This document shows, in pieces, positions 44,001 through 56,623 of a stretch of DNA of 64,000 nucleotides (the stretch's first letter is position 1; the number at the start of each line of letters is the position of its first letter). Position numbers and translations under genes: made by a program. The stretch is from Oscheius onirici. Lineage: Eukaryota > Nematoda > Chromadorea > Rhabditida > Rhabditidae. The notes under the pieces were generated by a model. The model was not told where the DNA came from and did no database searches. It saw only the letters and a program-made list of their open reading frames with translations. The stretch lies in assembly GCA_932521025.1 (NCBI GenBank), contig OW051468.1, positions 3,782,064-3,846,063 of the forward strand, written 5' to 3'.

Positions 44001-47000
44001 GCTCGACCAGATCCACAGCAATTTCCTTGATCACGAGCTCGTAGGTGGCCTTCAACTTGTTCAGCTGGTTCAAGAGTCCGTCCAGATGAGTCCAGTTCAG
44101 ACGACGGGTCTAAAAAAATACAGTAAACAGTCAAAGAAAAAGATTACCCGATAGAAACTGTAGAAGAAGGCTTGTGGGATAATGTCCATCGGATTCACAT
44201 AGTCCTTTGGCAGAGTCGAACCTTTCTTCTTGCCATCTCGGCGCTCGTTCAGTTCGCGATGAGCCGATCGAATGTAGCTGTAGAGGTCGAGTTTCGGAAT
44301 ACTGTCTCTGTGCTGCTGGGACTGGGCCTCTTTGGTCAGATTCCGGCTGGCGGCACTTCCATTGCGTCTGTGACGAGACTCCATGACTTCCATGTTGATT
44401 CGCGTCTCCTTCTTCTCTCCTGGATCAGCTCGGAATCGTCCAGCTTCCGTGTGAGAAGCCAACTTGACCATCTGACAGATATCCGGATGCCAATGACTAA
44501 GCAAGGCCATCAGAGCCGTCTTCCGCAACTTGTCATCTTCGAAGCGCTTCTTCAGAACCATCGGCTGGTGCAGTTGAAGAGCCGTCTCTGGCAGAGCATA
44601 CCATCTCATCAGAACCTTGAGTAGAAGACATGTCGGACATGAAGCTTGATGCTTGCCGAGTAATTTGACAGCATCCATCATGTTCTTGCCCTTGGCTCCG
44701 AGAATCGAGTCTTCAGGACAGTCCAGAGCCAACTTCATCATTCGAGCAAAGGACATGTCATTCCACTGATCCACCGACTTTACCAGATTGTCCATCTTCG
44801 CATCGAGTCTCTGAGCCACATTGAGCCAGGCCGTTATAGCTGGACTGAGAGCGTAATAGAGAGGAAACTCGTGTTTGGCAGTCTTCTCCAGAGGCCGAGC
44901 CATGACCACAAAGTTGCGAACCGTACCAATAGTGACCTAAACTTGGTTTTTTTCAAAAATAAAAGTCGTACCTTGATTCTGTTTTCCTGAGCTATGCCTT
45001 CATTCGACAGACCTCGTTCTGGTGTGAGCACTGGTCGCGAGTCCTCGTAGCTCATCATCAAATCCGGAATATGTAAATCCATAATGACACGGAGATCCTT
45101 CTCCTGATGCCGAAGCGCGACATTCGACTCATCCCAATTCACTTTCGATCGGAACGAAGTTCTGGCAGCCAGGAACTCCGCATCGGCCTGGTCGACCAGA
45201 TGAAGAAGTTGCGAGGTGACGACTCCACAGTTCATCGAGAGACTGACTCCACCAACTTGTTCCGTGCTCTTAGCGGTCTGGATTGTGGCCTTGTCGATCA
45301 TGATCAGACAAATGTTCGAAGAAACAGACTCAGGCAGAACATTCATCTGATCCGTCGTGCCACATTGGAAGAGAGATGCGTGGACTCTCGGCAAATCGAG
45401 CGAGACTTCCCATTGGAACTTGCGTGGTGTCGAGTGGAAGAGACCCTCAGTCAGAGGCTGGCGATGATTCTTCAGGACACAGCCGAGATAGGCATGTTGG
45501 ATGAGAAAGGCCGGATTCAGCTTGTGCATACAGCTTGAGATGGAATGGGTCAGTCGTTCGAAGACTTCAATGGCCAGAGGGGTTACGAAGATGTTAAAGT
45601 TCTCGGCAACACTTCCACGGATCGCCAGACGGTTCCACGGTACCTCACCTTCTCTCTTTGCGCCACCAAGACCAATAGCTTCAGAAGATACGATCGGATG
45701 TAGAGACGGAATGAAGATCTGGAGAGCATTCATTCCATCCTGAGTCACATTCACATGAACGACTTTGCCCTTTGCCCATTCCGAAAGAGCTCCCGGTCTC
45801 TTCAGCTCTGGCGATTCCGAAACTAAAGCTATTTATTCTTAATAAGACGAGTATAAGAATACCTGGCTTGATGACCATTACCTTGGACAGATAGGAACTG
45901 TAGGCCGTCATCAGAGGTCGAATGAGCGATGGACGAGTCTCCTTCTGCTGGGAAAAAGCCGAATGGAACGAGGGCGTATCTTCAGTCGGAGAAGCCGGTA
46001 GCGAGGTCTCACTGCTGACCTTTCGGACAGTCGGATAGAAAAAGTGCTGCTCGTGGCGAAGAATAGTCTGTCCCGGCTTGAACATGCTCTGATGGACACC
46101 GATCTGGCCGGTAGCGTTGATTTTCGGCATGTACAGCTTGACATCTTTGTTAATGTCGGACAGAAATCCTTCTCCTCTGAATTTGGGCTTAATTCTAAAC
46201 GGGAAAAAACTTACAGGGTGTCCTCTTCTCCGAAGAAGCGCGTCTCCCCATAACAGGCACAACTCCAAGCTCCGTGAGATTCGTTGTACAAAAAGTAGAG
46301 TCTTCTGGTGGCCGCATCGTGTTTCCTCACAAACTCCAGGCGAGCCTTCTCCAAATGTTCCCCGTCTTCTGGTAACGGCAGCTCGACATCCAGATTCACT
46401 CCATCCACAACCACTTTGGCCACTTCAAGCCAGTCCTGTGATTCTCCCCCCGCTTTAAACAGCTGTCGCACTGAGATGTTCGGAATCCGGACCGCAAGAT
46501 GTTCCGCGAAACGACCCTCGTGTCCATTGCAGACTGTCGTACGCACAGGAGCCACTTCCAGCTGAAATTGATAACTTAGTAGGAGAAAGCTGAAGAACTC
46601 ACATCGAGAATACTCTTTTCCTCACAAAGTGCCAGTTTGATGCTGTCCACACAGATACGGATCTGTCGATACTTGAGACGTTCTTCTCCCTCACACTGCT
46701 TCATCTTTTCGGGTTTCTTCGGACAAGACGCCACGAGATTTCCATGTTGACAGGCACTGAACCGGGTAGGGATGATCGTCTCGTCGTCTTTAGCCAATGA
46801 GAAGAGTAGAAGAGTCTCGACAAACTGGTAGAGAGCGAACAAGTGACTGGGAACTTCGATGCTGCCAGTCAACTCTCCGACCAGGATCTCCATCTGCCAG
46901 GCATACTCGATGATGGCCATGTCCCAGGGTACATCGACGGAAGAGAGCAGGGCTTGTGCTCTGAATTGCAGACCGCTGAGTGAGAGGAATCCGTCCGGCT

Positions 47001-50000
47001 GGAAGATGCTGGCCCGCTCAAAATGGACGCCACATTGTCCTACAGCTACCTGAAGAATCATCTCGTCCGATGTCTTCCTCATTTCCATCACAAGTTCCTC
47101 CGTGTACATGACAGGACAGGGCTCCGGCTCAGCTCCTCCCATCGAATGAAGCAGACAATGAGCACGAATATTGTGCACTCGGAGCTCGACATCCACATCC
47201 ATTGGACGATAGTTCTCTGGCGGGGCATTAATCGGCATCTTATTGAACATTCCCTGAATTCGCTCCGTCGGATCGGACATCTTCTCGGCCTGATGAATGT
47301 CTGTCATGCTGTCGTAGAAGCCAAAGTAGTTGTTCTTCAGATCGAGAATGAAGCGGATCAGAAGACCGGTCATCTGCATTTCGGATCCCTCGAGATCGAT
47401 AAAGACGTCCAGTTTGTCGGGTGGCAAGAGCATCGGATGGTCGACTTTGGGCGGATTCCATTCGTGGGAGACAAGGAGCGGAATAATCGACTTCACCCAC
47501 TGATTGACGACGGAAGGATGCATCTTGTAGTCGAAGACCATGTCGATACTCTCCGTCCTCCAACATTCGTGCCAGCTTTCCTGAAAATAGAGAGAGTAGG
47601 TCTACTGGAGTTATTTCAAAAAATGTTTCTATATTTAAATGTTTTGTTCCAAATTGTCTGCAAAAAGTTCCTATATAACGAGTCCCTTTCAACGCAGAAG
47701 CATCAATTGGAAGACACTATGGTTGAAGCCTCGGAGCACGCAACTGCCATGGAGCCCGTTTCTACTTCAACTCCAGGAGAACCTGCCCCAGGACAATACT
47801 TCGTTGGAAATCTGAAGCAGAGTGGCAACAGGATTGTGGCCTTCCTGAACGAGCCCAGATGTTCAGTCTACAACGATGCTACAGTCAAAGTCGAGACTTC
47901 TACTGGACTCAAGAGGGAACACTTTGCCATGGGTCTTGCTGGTCTGGTCAGTCTCTACTTGGCCTTCGGAGATCATGGCTACTTCCTGTCTCAACTCATC
48001 ACTATGGTCTACGCTGCTCTGACTAGTCAAGATCCCAAATGGCTCAACTTCTGGTCAATTCTAGGCATCTTCAGCATCGTCGACGGACTATTCTCGGCTC
48101 TGCCCCTATTCAATATGTTGCGCACATTCTTCCTCGTCTGGTGCTTCCTACCGGATACCAACGGAGCGCAAGTTCTAGTCAACCTGGCCAGTCCCTACAT
48201 CGCCATGGTCTTTAAAAAGACCGAGTAGTAGACTACAGAAAATAAAATTGGCCTAAAAACACTTACATTGTTCGAATAGGTTCCATAGGTGCTCTTCGGG
48301 GCATTTGGAGTGTGATGTGCTGCTCGGGTCAACATGGCCAGAAGTGGTGCTGTGGCACTGTTGACCGGGTGTTTAAGTCTCATAGCCAGTGCATTTTGTC
48401 CCAGAATGGTATACTTCATCAGATGTGTCTCGGGCAGGAAGTCAACAAAGGACATGACCGTATTGAAAGTCAGCTTCTGTCCGATTATGGCAGATTCCAC
48501 GTTCTCCGACTGCATTTCCGAAGGATCGACCCAATTTCCGCCGTTCAGCAGCATGATAAACTAAAGTTGATGAGAAGGAAAAACAAGATAAAGAACCTCA
48601 AATCCGTCGCTGGCTGTCAAATCCGTGTGGACTTCAAAAGGTATAAATTCGAGCAGATCGGCCGGCGCCTCACCCAGCCATTCGTTGATCAGATCCGTGA
48701 AGAAGCGCTTGTGATCCCAGACAAACCACATCGTGGCCTTTGTGATGTTATACTTGAACTTCCAGACTTGTTTGGCGTTGAAATAGCGCGGGTACTGGAA
48801 GACACCGTCGACTCGAAGAGTCTCACACTCGAACAGCTTTCTGTAGAGAAGAGACGTGGTGCTGACAACGTTGAGAAGAGAGAAATTGCAGGTACTGTTG
48901 AATCCTTCCTCGTTCATGATCCACCAAATACTCATGTCGATTGTACTGCCGGCCTGACAGCGCGTATGAATACTTTCCAGTTGGTCCTTGTTCATGAACC
49001 AGAGATCAATCGAGGATTCTTTCAGCAGCGAAATCCGCACATCGTGCAGGATCTGCTTCCTTTTATGTCCCTTTTTCGGCATCTCCGTCACTGGTTGAGT
49101 CTAAAAGTTCGTTGTTTTGAATAGAGACTAGTGAAAACCTTGTAGTCGGGAGGGAAGAAGAACTTCCAGATGAGGACACGTTGCTGCTCAGCCCAGGGCC
49201 CGTAGCTCATGACGGTGTTCGGACCGAAGCGGAAGATCGATTCCCAGATTGGACGATTGTTCTTGTCCGTCTTCTGCTGATCCTGCGTCTCGTAGCCGAC
49301 CAAATCCTGACGGTAGAAGAAGGTCAAATTGGCCGATTGGACCAGAGCGAAGCCGTCTCCCATGGTTCGAGGCGGCTCTTTGTAGTGTTCTCCTTCATAA
49401 TCGGGATGTTTCTCGAAAGAGCCGCGAATAGACTCGACCTGTCCTTCGTACGAGAGCAGAGCTCGGTCGTTGGCCGACTCACACAGCTTGATCTTACCTG
49501 AAGTTCAGACTTTGAAAAGAGGGGAAAGAACTACAAACTTTGCATGTTTTCCCAAGAGAGTACAAACATGTAGGGAAGGAGACGGTTTCCGATGACTGTT
49601 CTTCCGGACCAGATGTCGAGACGAATGATTCCGACCAGAGCCCACCAACGATCCCACCAGCCAGCAGGTGGTTCAGTCGTCTGTGGCTGCGTCCTTTTGA
49701 ACTCGGCTCCCGGGAAGAATCGTTCCATTCCGAACTGCTGTGCGATTTCCTTGTACTTGTCTATGCAGTTGTACCAATGCACTTGGAAACCGTTGAGTGA
49801 GATGTGCAGACGAGAACTTTGACTGGAAAGAATTCCTATTCAAAAAGAAACAAAACTCACTCATTGTAGTTGATTTCCTTGCTGGGAATCTGTCTCCAGT
49901 AGGAAAAGATAATCCAGGCGTCATTGATTCGAATCGAGAAGTCATCGTTGGCGTAGACGAGGTCCTTGAACATGATCTTTCCACCGAGAAGAGAGACGGA

Positions 50001-50273
50001 GAAACTGCCGACTTTGACATGACCCGGACTCTTTGTCAGACGGAGAAGACGATTGAGAGCGAAGGATACAAAGAGAGCCACTATACGGGAGAAGTAGAGA
50101 GTCAGAAAGGTGACCCAGAGGACGAAGAGGGCCAGAGACGTTAGAAGAATCCAAAAGTCTCCCTAAATTGAGAGTTATGACTCACAGGAATTTGGTCTTA
50201 CCTTTTCCGGATCGATGTTCTCTGTCTCAATGCCGAGATCCTTGAATTGTAGAAGAATAGTTTCGTTGCCCAT
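38054..50273 (-). CDS. lpd-3: Bridge-like lipid transfer protein BLTP1 (KIAA1109/Tweek/LPD-3)
   Basis: Giant tube-shaped lipid carrier at ER contact sites. Nineteen exons keep phase: 50202-50273, 49861-50162, 49539-49822, 49139-49497, 48597-49100, 48267-48560, 46603-47580, 46215-46561, 45863-46194, 44972-45822, 44148-44936, 43370-44109, 42212-43331, 41669-42172, 40735-41639, 40489-40693, 39820-40448, 38404-39781 and 38054-38356. That is about 3,630 residues, against about 5,000 in human and 4,000 in C. elegans. The N-terminus has a transmembrane anchor (LLTSLALFVLWVTFLTLYFS) and then the chorein-like family signatures KVGSFSVSLLGGKIM, SIRINDAWIIFSYWR and YGPWAEQQRVLIWKFFFPPD. Other matches are CQHGNLVASCP and LSLSGLQFRAQALLSS. 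Most introns are about 40 bp. The intron 47581-48266 is large and hosts a REEP gene on the other strand. Confidence 0.9.
47672..47678 (+). promoter_or_regulatory. TATA-like box of the nested REEP gene
   Basis: TATATAA lies 41 bp before the REEP start codon, inside the BLTP1 intron. CTTTCAACGCAG just downstream could also be a trans-splice acceptor, so either a private promoter or leader trans-splicing is possible. Confidence 0.35.
47719..48228 (+). CDS. REEP5/6 (DP1/HVA22) family ER-shaping protein, nested and intronless
   Basis: Reticulon-like protein that curves ER tubules and is cytosol-facing. A single 169-residue frame: an unstructured N-terminus, then TGLKREHFAMGLAGLVSLYL, hydrophobic pairs around FLSQLITMVYAAL, WLNFWSILGIFSIVDGLFSA, LPLFNMLRTFFLVWCFLP, NGAQVLVN and SPYIAMVF. 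The match to REEP5/6 (TGLKREYFAFGL, WLTYWVVYGVFSI, LLWCMAP, NGAE) is clear. The usual segment after the second hydrophobic stretch (YPAYxSIKAIES plus linker) is shortened by about ten residues to YAALTSQDPKW. The gene has no intron, although nearly all neighbours do, and it sits entirely within one intron of BLTP1 on the opposite strand, which suggests insertion by retroposition. AATAAA follows at 48241. Confidence 0.85.
   Translation: MVEASEHATAMEPVSTSTPGEPAPGQYFVGNLKQSGNRIVAFLNEPRCSVYNDATVKVETSTGLKREHFAMGLAGLVSLYLAFGDHGYFLSQLITMVYAALTSQDPKWLNFWSILGIFSIVDGLFSALPLFNMLRTFFLVWCFLPDTNGAQVLVNLASPYIAMVFKKTE
48241..48246 (+). terminator. Polyadenylation signal AATAAA (REEP)
   Basis: AATAAA 13 bp after the REEP stop, still inside the BLTP1 intron and 20 bp from its donor site on the other strand. 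Confidence 0.6.
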
Positions 50274-51165
50274 TTTGACTAGACGAGACGAACCATCCGC
50301 CTTCGATGAACTTCTGCAAATGGGACGCAGACTTCTTTATCCTTATACAATCAACAAAAGCGATATTACAGTAGCGAATTTGGATTAAACCAGACACTTT
50401 TGCAAATTGATGCAAGTTTGAGAAACTTTCATTGGAATGCAATTAGTCGAGTGTTTCGCTTTTATCGAACTGTTGGATCCATCAAAGTTGGTGATTCACA
50501 GTGGTACGAGTGTGAAAAGGTCTTGTCTCTTCGATGAACTGGTTCAGAGGAAATGCTGGCGGGGAATCTGGAAATCAAACCGTTTGAACGCGGGAAATAC
50601 CCCTTGTTCACAATTCAGCATTGTCAGCAATTTATTTCTTTTTTTTTTACCATTTTCCACTATTCTCAACCTTTTCTGCATCACAAAAGCCCAAAAAATA
50701 TCAGCAGGTCATTCACAATACAAGACTTGTTTCGTGCTAAAAAAAACTATCTTATGTCCCATCATAATTCTTTATCCTTGCACTTCTAGTTCACTTTTAG
50801 CCCGTTTTTTTCTGATTACATGAATAAAAAATCAAGCAAATGGTCTCACTGACATACAAGGCTGGTAAGGTTGCTGCGAAATAGGTTATATTCACCTTTC
50901 TATAGAAGTTTCACTCACTTTGATTCGTTGAAAAACAACAGAAGAACATTGTTTTCCGATATAGTAAACAACGGTTCGATGTTCCCAGTCGGTCACTTTT
51001 TGAACGATTATACGCATTGCACTGCCGTTTCTCTCCTCACGACGTATACCTGTTCACATTTCCTCCCGCGATTTTCTCCTCTCTCCTCGCTTTATCGATC
51101 TTTTCTCAAGTAATTGTCGTGTTTCAGACGTTAATGTGCTAACGATTGTAGTGGAAATAGATAAA
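50274..51165. other. Divergent intergenic region between BLTP1 and AP-1 mu
   Basis: 892 bp between two divergent start codons, presumably holding both promoters. CATTTGCAG lies about 50 bp upstream of the BLTP1 ATG and GTGTTTCAG about 40 bp upstream of the AP-1 mu ATG, both possible leader acceptors. No other structure seen. Confidence 0.5.
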
Positions 51166-52826
51166 ATGTCCGCCTCCGCCTTATTTCTACTCGATCTCAA
51201 GGGAAAGGTCAGTTCTCCTTTTGCTAGGGCGTATGATTACTAGAAATGCGTAGAAAGAATTAAAAAGTTGTTTTCAGACTATAATTTCCCGAAACTACCG
51301 AGGAGATGTCGATATGGGCGTAATAGAAAAATTTATGACTCTTCTAATGGATCGGGAAGAGGTTCGTCCTTGTTTTCACGAATTTATAACCAATAATTTC
51401 CAGGAAGGACAACTATCGCCCGTATTCACTCATGGTGACACTACTTTTCTTTTCGTCAAGCACAATAACGTCTATAGTGAGTCTACGTTACGTTTTGTAA
51501 CAGTTTTCTTTTTCAGTAGTAGCCGTGAGCCGATCCAATGTGAATGTAGCTCTTGTCATGTCTTTTCTCTACAAACTCATCGAGGTCTTTTACAATGTCA
51601 ACTCTATTTTTCAACTAACAACTTTAGGTTTTCACAGAATATTTCAAAGACGTCGAAGAAGAGTCAATTCGGGACAATTTCGTCATAATTTACGAGCTGC
51701 TGGACGAGATGATGGATTTCGGCTTTCCACAGACTACGGAGAGTAAAATTTTGCAAGAGTATGCTCTTTTCTTCCATGAAAAACGGAAAAGTTTAGATAC
51801 ATTACGCAAGAAGGTCAGAAATTAGAAGCTGCTCCTCGACCTCCGATGGCCGTCACAAATGCCGTTTCTTGGCGATCCGAAGGCATCAAATACAGGAAAA
51901 ACGAAGTCTTTCTCGACGTCGTCGAAAGCGTGAACATGCTGGTTTGACATTTCTTTAGAGCTGGTTAAAAATACTATTTTTTAGGCAAGTGCTAATGGAA
52001 ACGTGCTGCAAAGTGAGATTGTCGGCAGTGTAAAAATGCGGGTGTACTTGACTGGAATGCCTGAACTGCGGCTCGGACTCAACGACAAGGTTCTTTTCGA
52101 GGGTAGTGGACGAGGAAAGAGCAAATCTGTCGAGCTCGAGGATGTCAAATTCCATCAATGTGTCCGTCTGTCGCGATTCGACAACGACCGGACCATCTCC
52201 TTCATTCCGCCCGACGGCGCGTTCGAACTGATGAGCTATCGACTGACGACGGTCGTGAAACCTCTTATATGGATTGAGACGAATGTAGAACGACACAGCC
52301 ATTCCAGAGTCGAATTTATGATCAAGGCAATTTTTTTTCGTCCTGTTCATTCAACGTTTCCAGGCGAAATCGCAGTTCAAGAGACGTTCCACAGCCAACA
52401 ATGTAGAGATTATCATTCCTGTTCCGTCGGATGCCGATTCGCCAAAATTCAAGACCAGTATCGGCTCGGTGAAGTACACGCCCGAGCAGAGTGCTTTCGT
52501 TTGGAGTATCAAGAGTTTTCCAGGTAATTTTCTGGGTTTGTATTCCTAACTTGTTTTTCAGGAGGCAAAGAATATCTGCTAAGTGCACACTTTTCGCTCC
52601 CTTCTGTAACCGGAGAAGAGGCAGAAGGCCGTCCTCCAATCAAGGTCAAATTCGAAATTCCCTATTTTACAACATCTGGAATACAAGTACTGTTTTTTTC
52701 TTTCTCCTTCAAATAACGACAATTCAGGTTCGATATCTGAAAATCATAGAGAAGAGCGGTTATCAGGCTCTTCCCTGGGTCCGTTACATCACCCAAAACG
52801 GCGAATACCAGCTGCGTATGAAGTGA
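51166..52826 (+). CDS. unc-101: AP-1 clathrin adaptor medium subunit (mu1)
   Basis: Medium chain of the AP-1 complex, which picks tyrosine-motif cargo at the trans-Golgi/endosome. Full length at about 420 residues in about ten short exons. N-terminal longin domain: SASALFLLDLKGK, RNYRGDVDM. Linker: ESIRDNFVIIYELLDEMMDF, KILQEYITQEG. C-terminal mu-homology domain: VTNAVSWRSEGIKYRKNEVF, MRVYLTGMPELRLGLNDKV, FHQCVRLSRFDNDRTISFIP, KSQFKRRSTANNVEI, EIPYFTTSGIQVRYLKIIEK and the invariant end GYQALPWVRYIT. Identity to animal AP-1 mu is high along the whole length, far above that to AP-2 or AP-3 mu. Nothing odd seen. A same-strand neighbour starts 327 bp downstream. Confidence 0.95.
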
Positions 52827-53153
52827 AAAGTTCCCCGATACATTCCCTCTTTTTTGTTTTTATTTTGTCCCCACACACAGTCTCCACGAATCTACGTGTT
52901 CTTTTCGCATAATGTGGGTTGTGAATCTCATCGTCGCATAATTTTGCCATTCTTTTCTTATCCTTTTTTATACTTATTGTAATGAAATTGCATTATTTCT
53001 TTCCTACCTTTTGATGATTAGTCCAAACGATGACGTTTTTCGTATTTCTAATTGTCTCTTTCTCACGCATGAAGTGTGTATTATCTTGAATCATAAACTC
53101 TAACTCGAATCAATTGTGTGGCAAGAGTAACCGTTCCCTTTCATTCAGTCTCG

Positions 53154-56100
53154 ATGCCCACTCGTTCCATCAACGCGTTGCGACTTTTTGCCCGACGTGC
53201 CATTGCGCAGCCGTCGTTGACTACCAGTTGGACAATTCCTCTCTACCGTGACCCGTCCAGCCCTGTTCAGGTATTTTTACAAGAACCATCTGTTTGTGAC
53301 TTTTAAAGACATTTGTTGTCAGGAGCCCGCATCAATTATTGTTGCGCCTTTGGGTCTCTCTCGCCGCGACATTAATTTCCGAGTAGCTGTTCGGCGTTCG
53401 GCTCGCCTTCTTCGAGAAAGTGCTATTTCTTTGGAAATTACCTGGAATTTCTTTTATGACATGACATTTTTTTGCTAACAAATAGTATAAAAAGTTCATA
53501 GTACAAAAACGTTTTTAGGCTTCTGACGGATCCGGTTCCCGAAGATGGATAGCACAAGATGCACGACGCGATGGTCCCCGGTACCGTAATCGGACGAAAC
53601 ATTTCAAACAGGACCGAGAAAAGTACGTTTTCCTTTTTTCCCCAAGAGCATTTACTGTTAGGTTCTATGTTTCTAGCTAGATGTTTTTTCACCAAAAGAA
53701 AATAAACTGTTGAGACAAGAAGCTGTGATTTATTCACCAGAGTCATCAGTTTAAAGCAAAGTGCAAACGACTCATTCAATTCGTGTATACTGAACTCCGT
53801 TTCCTATCAAACCAATTGAGCAGTCTTGTCGCCGCGGCGACTAATTTTGAATACAATTGACCTTCGATCCAATTTTCCATTAAATATAACCGGCATTTAG
53901 GCCGGATGCCGTTCCCGTAGCGGAAATCGATGAGCCGACGGTCTCGTTCGCTCCGGAAGAACTCGTTCCGGGTCGACCGATGTTGGAACGAATTGTCAAG
54001 GATATCCAAGAATCGGGAACCACGTTCATTTTGCCGACGGGAGACGAAGCCATTCAGGAAGTTCTGGAGCCGTTCAGACGACTACAATCTATTGGTAAGT
54101 CTTCCTTTCTTCGGAATTTAACCAAACTTTAGGCGTAAAACCCGAATTTGTGATCCGTAGTTGCTTTGCCCGGCCAGAGCTATTCAAACTGCTCGTCTCA
54201 AAATGTGAAGATACTATAACTGTAGGGGGCGTTTCTAATCCTTAAAACTCTAATTTCCAGGCTCTTTCCACGCTGGTCGAAATCTGTCAGATCAGTTATG
54301 AGGATGCTCTTCGACTCGTTTCAAGGTTTGTCTTTCGTTGTTGACCGTCAGCTGAGTTATCTATCCTGAGACCTCCAGCTGTCAGTCAGACGCCCTATCA
54401 GAAAGTGTCCACCTAGTCTGCCCAACAGCTCTTTTTATCCTACATCTCATGACTAATTGACGTTTTTTTTGGCCAGGGATTATCCTTATTCGAATCCTGA
54501 TCACAATGTACTATTGGATATGGGGCTTCCTCATGATGCTCTTCTTCATTTTTGCCTAAAATAGAAACTAACTCTAGTCTTTCGACCCAGAACATTTCCA
54601 CAAATAGTCGCTAATCCCTTTCGGTTATCTTATCCGCTACAATACTTCAAAGATACGGTAGTTGTGAATCATGGTTCTTTAAACAAGTTTTGGGAATAGG
54701 ATACCGTCATCTTATTTTGTGCTACGGAATCCCCTTCATTCCCATCGTTACCGCAGCATACTGTACTTGAGCAGATGGCAGTAAACTCGAACAGCCACTG
54801 GATTCTTTTCGATTCTCGAAGATACTAAATACTATCTCCGCAGAAGGCATCTCGTTTGGATAGAAGGAGTCCTCGACTTGTGCGTGGTCTGCTGCTAGTG
54901 GGTTGCGATTACGTTTCTGTTTGCACACGAGTTCTCCGGAGACCTCGTTTTCTCGCCGATAGCCAGGAGGCATTGGTCATTTTTCCTGTCCAAGTTACTT
55001 ATAATCTAATTTGTGCCTGATGAAAGCCATTAGTCACTCTTGGCCTAGTTTCTCGGCAACTTTCTCCCGGAAATCCGGTCGAATCTCCAAAAGCCATTTA
55101 CCAACGTGACGTCGGGACGGTTTCACCTGAAATGCCTAAACTCCTTCTCTCAAAAGAACCGGTTCGGGCCCATTTTGTGCGGCTTGTTTTGTGTGCGTCT
55201 AATTTCGTGATTCGAAGTCTTCCTTTTTTTATCAAATTGATAAAGAATGTCTTCAAAGTTATACATAGTACTGAAATAGGTACTGCTTTTGAATCTGTTT
55301 CCTTTCTGCAAATGACTCGAAACAGCTGTCTTAATTTCCGCTCCAAACATCACATTTTCAGTTATCCCGAAGTTTTGACCGACGGCGTGAGACAGATTCA
55401 ACTAGCTCTCGATGCCCTTATCGTCAACGGCGTTCCGGCTGGACGCAGTCTTGGCTCTTTGGTAATTCTTTGTTTTGAATAGAAAATTCGAATTTGAGGT
55501 AAAAAGATGTCCGCTGCTGCTGTTCGCACGACCACCAGAAGAACTGAAGAAGGGAGTACAGGGTCTGGCTGATTTCTTCAGCAGAAAACAGGCAAACATT
55601 TAGATCATTCGTGAGGGGAGATTTACTATGCAAATTATGCAGGTGTAGGCAAGACAAGGGATGGGGAATACCTTTATGTTTATGCCCAGATCTCTGATGC
55701 TACAGTAGATCAGATAAGCCTTTTGTAGGGTTATTTCTGTCTTGCTCAGCTGACAGGATATTTTTCCGTTCAACCTGTTTAAACAGCTCTTTTCAACTTT
55801 TGACGATGTTTGGACGACCAAAAGCGATTCTTTCAGATCTCGATGATCATCCAACGCTGTCCAGACGTTCTTCTGAAGAGCATTGAAGAAACTGAACAGA
55901 AGTACGAGTACATTTTCTATCAGGTTTCATGGTCGTTTTCTTAAAGAATTTCCAATTGCAGATGGGTTTGGATGGAGAACAGTTTACGGATTGCGCAAAA
56001 TGGGGCTCCATGGCGTTGGAGAACATCATCGAGCGCCACGAATTTCTCGTCAAATGCGGTAGATTCAGAACTCCCGATCCGAAACATCCGCAGCTAAAAA

Positions 56101-56386
56101 TGGAAAATCCCTCATTACGGAGCATTCTTGACACAAATGATGAGCACTTTGCGTCACAGGTCAGAGATTTCCCTTTCAAGATATAAAAGTTTAGGTAGCA
56201 CACGTAACGCTAGAGGAATGGATCATTTATCTTTCGCTCTGTGTAAAGGAGACCGAAATGGCGACAAAAGAACACCCGTTTGCCCGTGTGAAACCCTCGA
56301 TGAGGAAAGCATACGAGAGGAGGCGGAAGGAGACCGTAGAAGTACCCGAACACGTCTTCGACGTGTCCGCAAATTCAGGACATTAA
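53154..56386 (+). CDS. mterf4: Mitochondrial transcription termination factor family, MTERF4-like
   Basis: Mitochondrial nucleic-acid-binding solenoid; in animals MTERF4 pairs with the rRNA methyltransferase NSUN4 to assemble mitoribosomes. The N-terminus looks like a presequence (MPTRSINALRLFARRAIAQP). mTERF-type repeats follow: LQSIGVKPEFVIRSC, LSTLVEICQISYEDALRLVS, YPEVLTDGVRQIQLALDALI and IIQRCPDVLLKSIEETEQ. The C-terminal block YIFYQMG, IIERHEFLVKCGRFRTPDP and VAHVTLEEWIIYLSL matches the MTERF4 tail (RHIYLERLGRYQTPDK...). One intron (about 54327-55361) exceeds 1 kb, against about 40 bp for the rest. An alternative exon around 53331-53400 (EPASIIVAPLGLSRRD) may be included after exon 1. 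TTTCATTCAG precedes the ATG by five bases. Confidence 0.8.
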
Positions 56387-56623
56387 TTGCTTTTTGACTG
56401 GTTGTTAGATTGTTACTGTTGAAAAGAATTGTTTCTACCCGAGATCCACCTCGCAAATGCACGTTTTTCACGACTAGTTACTTTGCAAACTTTTGTTTTG
56501 TTCACGTGAAGTTCAGGTCAGCCCGCGGTAATAAGTCGGCAGGTGGACTATGGAATGAGACGGCCTTAGGTGGGTTTGGAGGATACGAGGAGGGAAAAGC
56601 ACGTTCAGATACGAGGGGATTAC

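Noticed and set aside
47023..47718. Upstream in-frame extension of the REEP frame to 401 codons
   Set aside because: It runs antisense through a BLTP1 coding exon. REEP homology starts only downstream, and the ATG at 47719 gives the usual family length.
54722..54973. 83-codon minus-strand frame in the large MTERF4 intron
   Set aside because: No recognisable domain, splice partners or promoter; could still be a small nested gene but not supportable.
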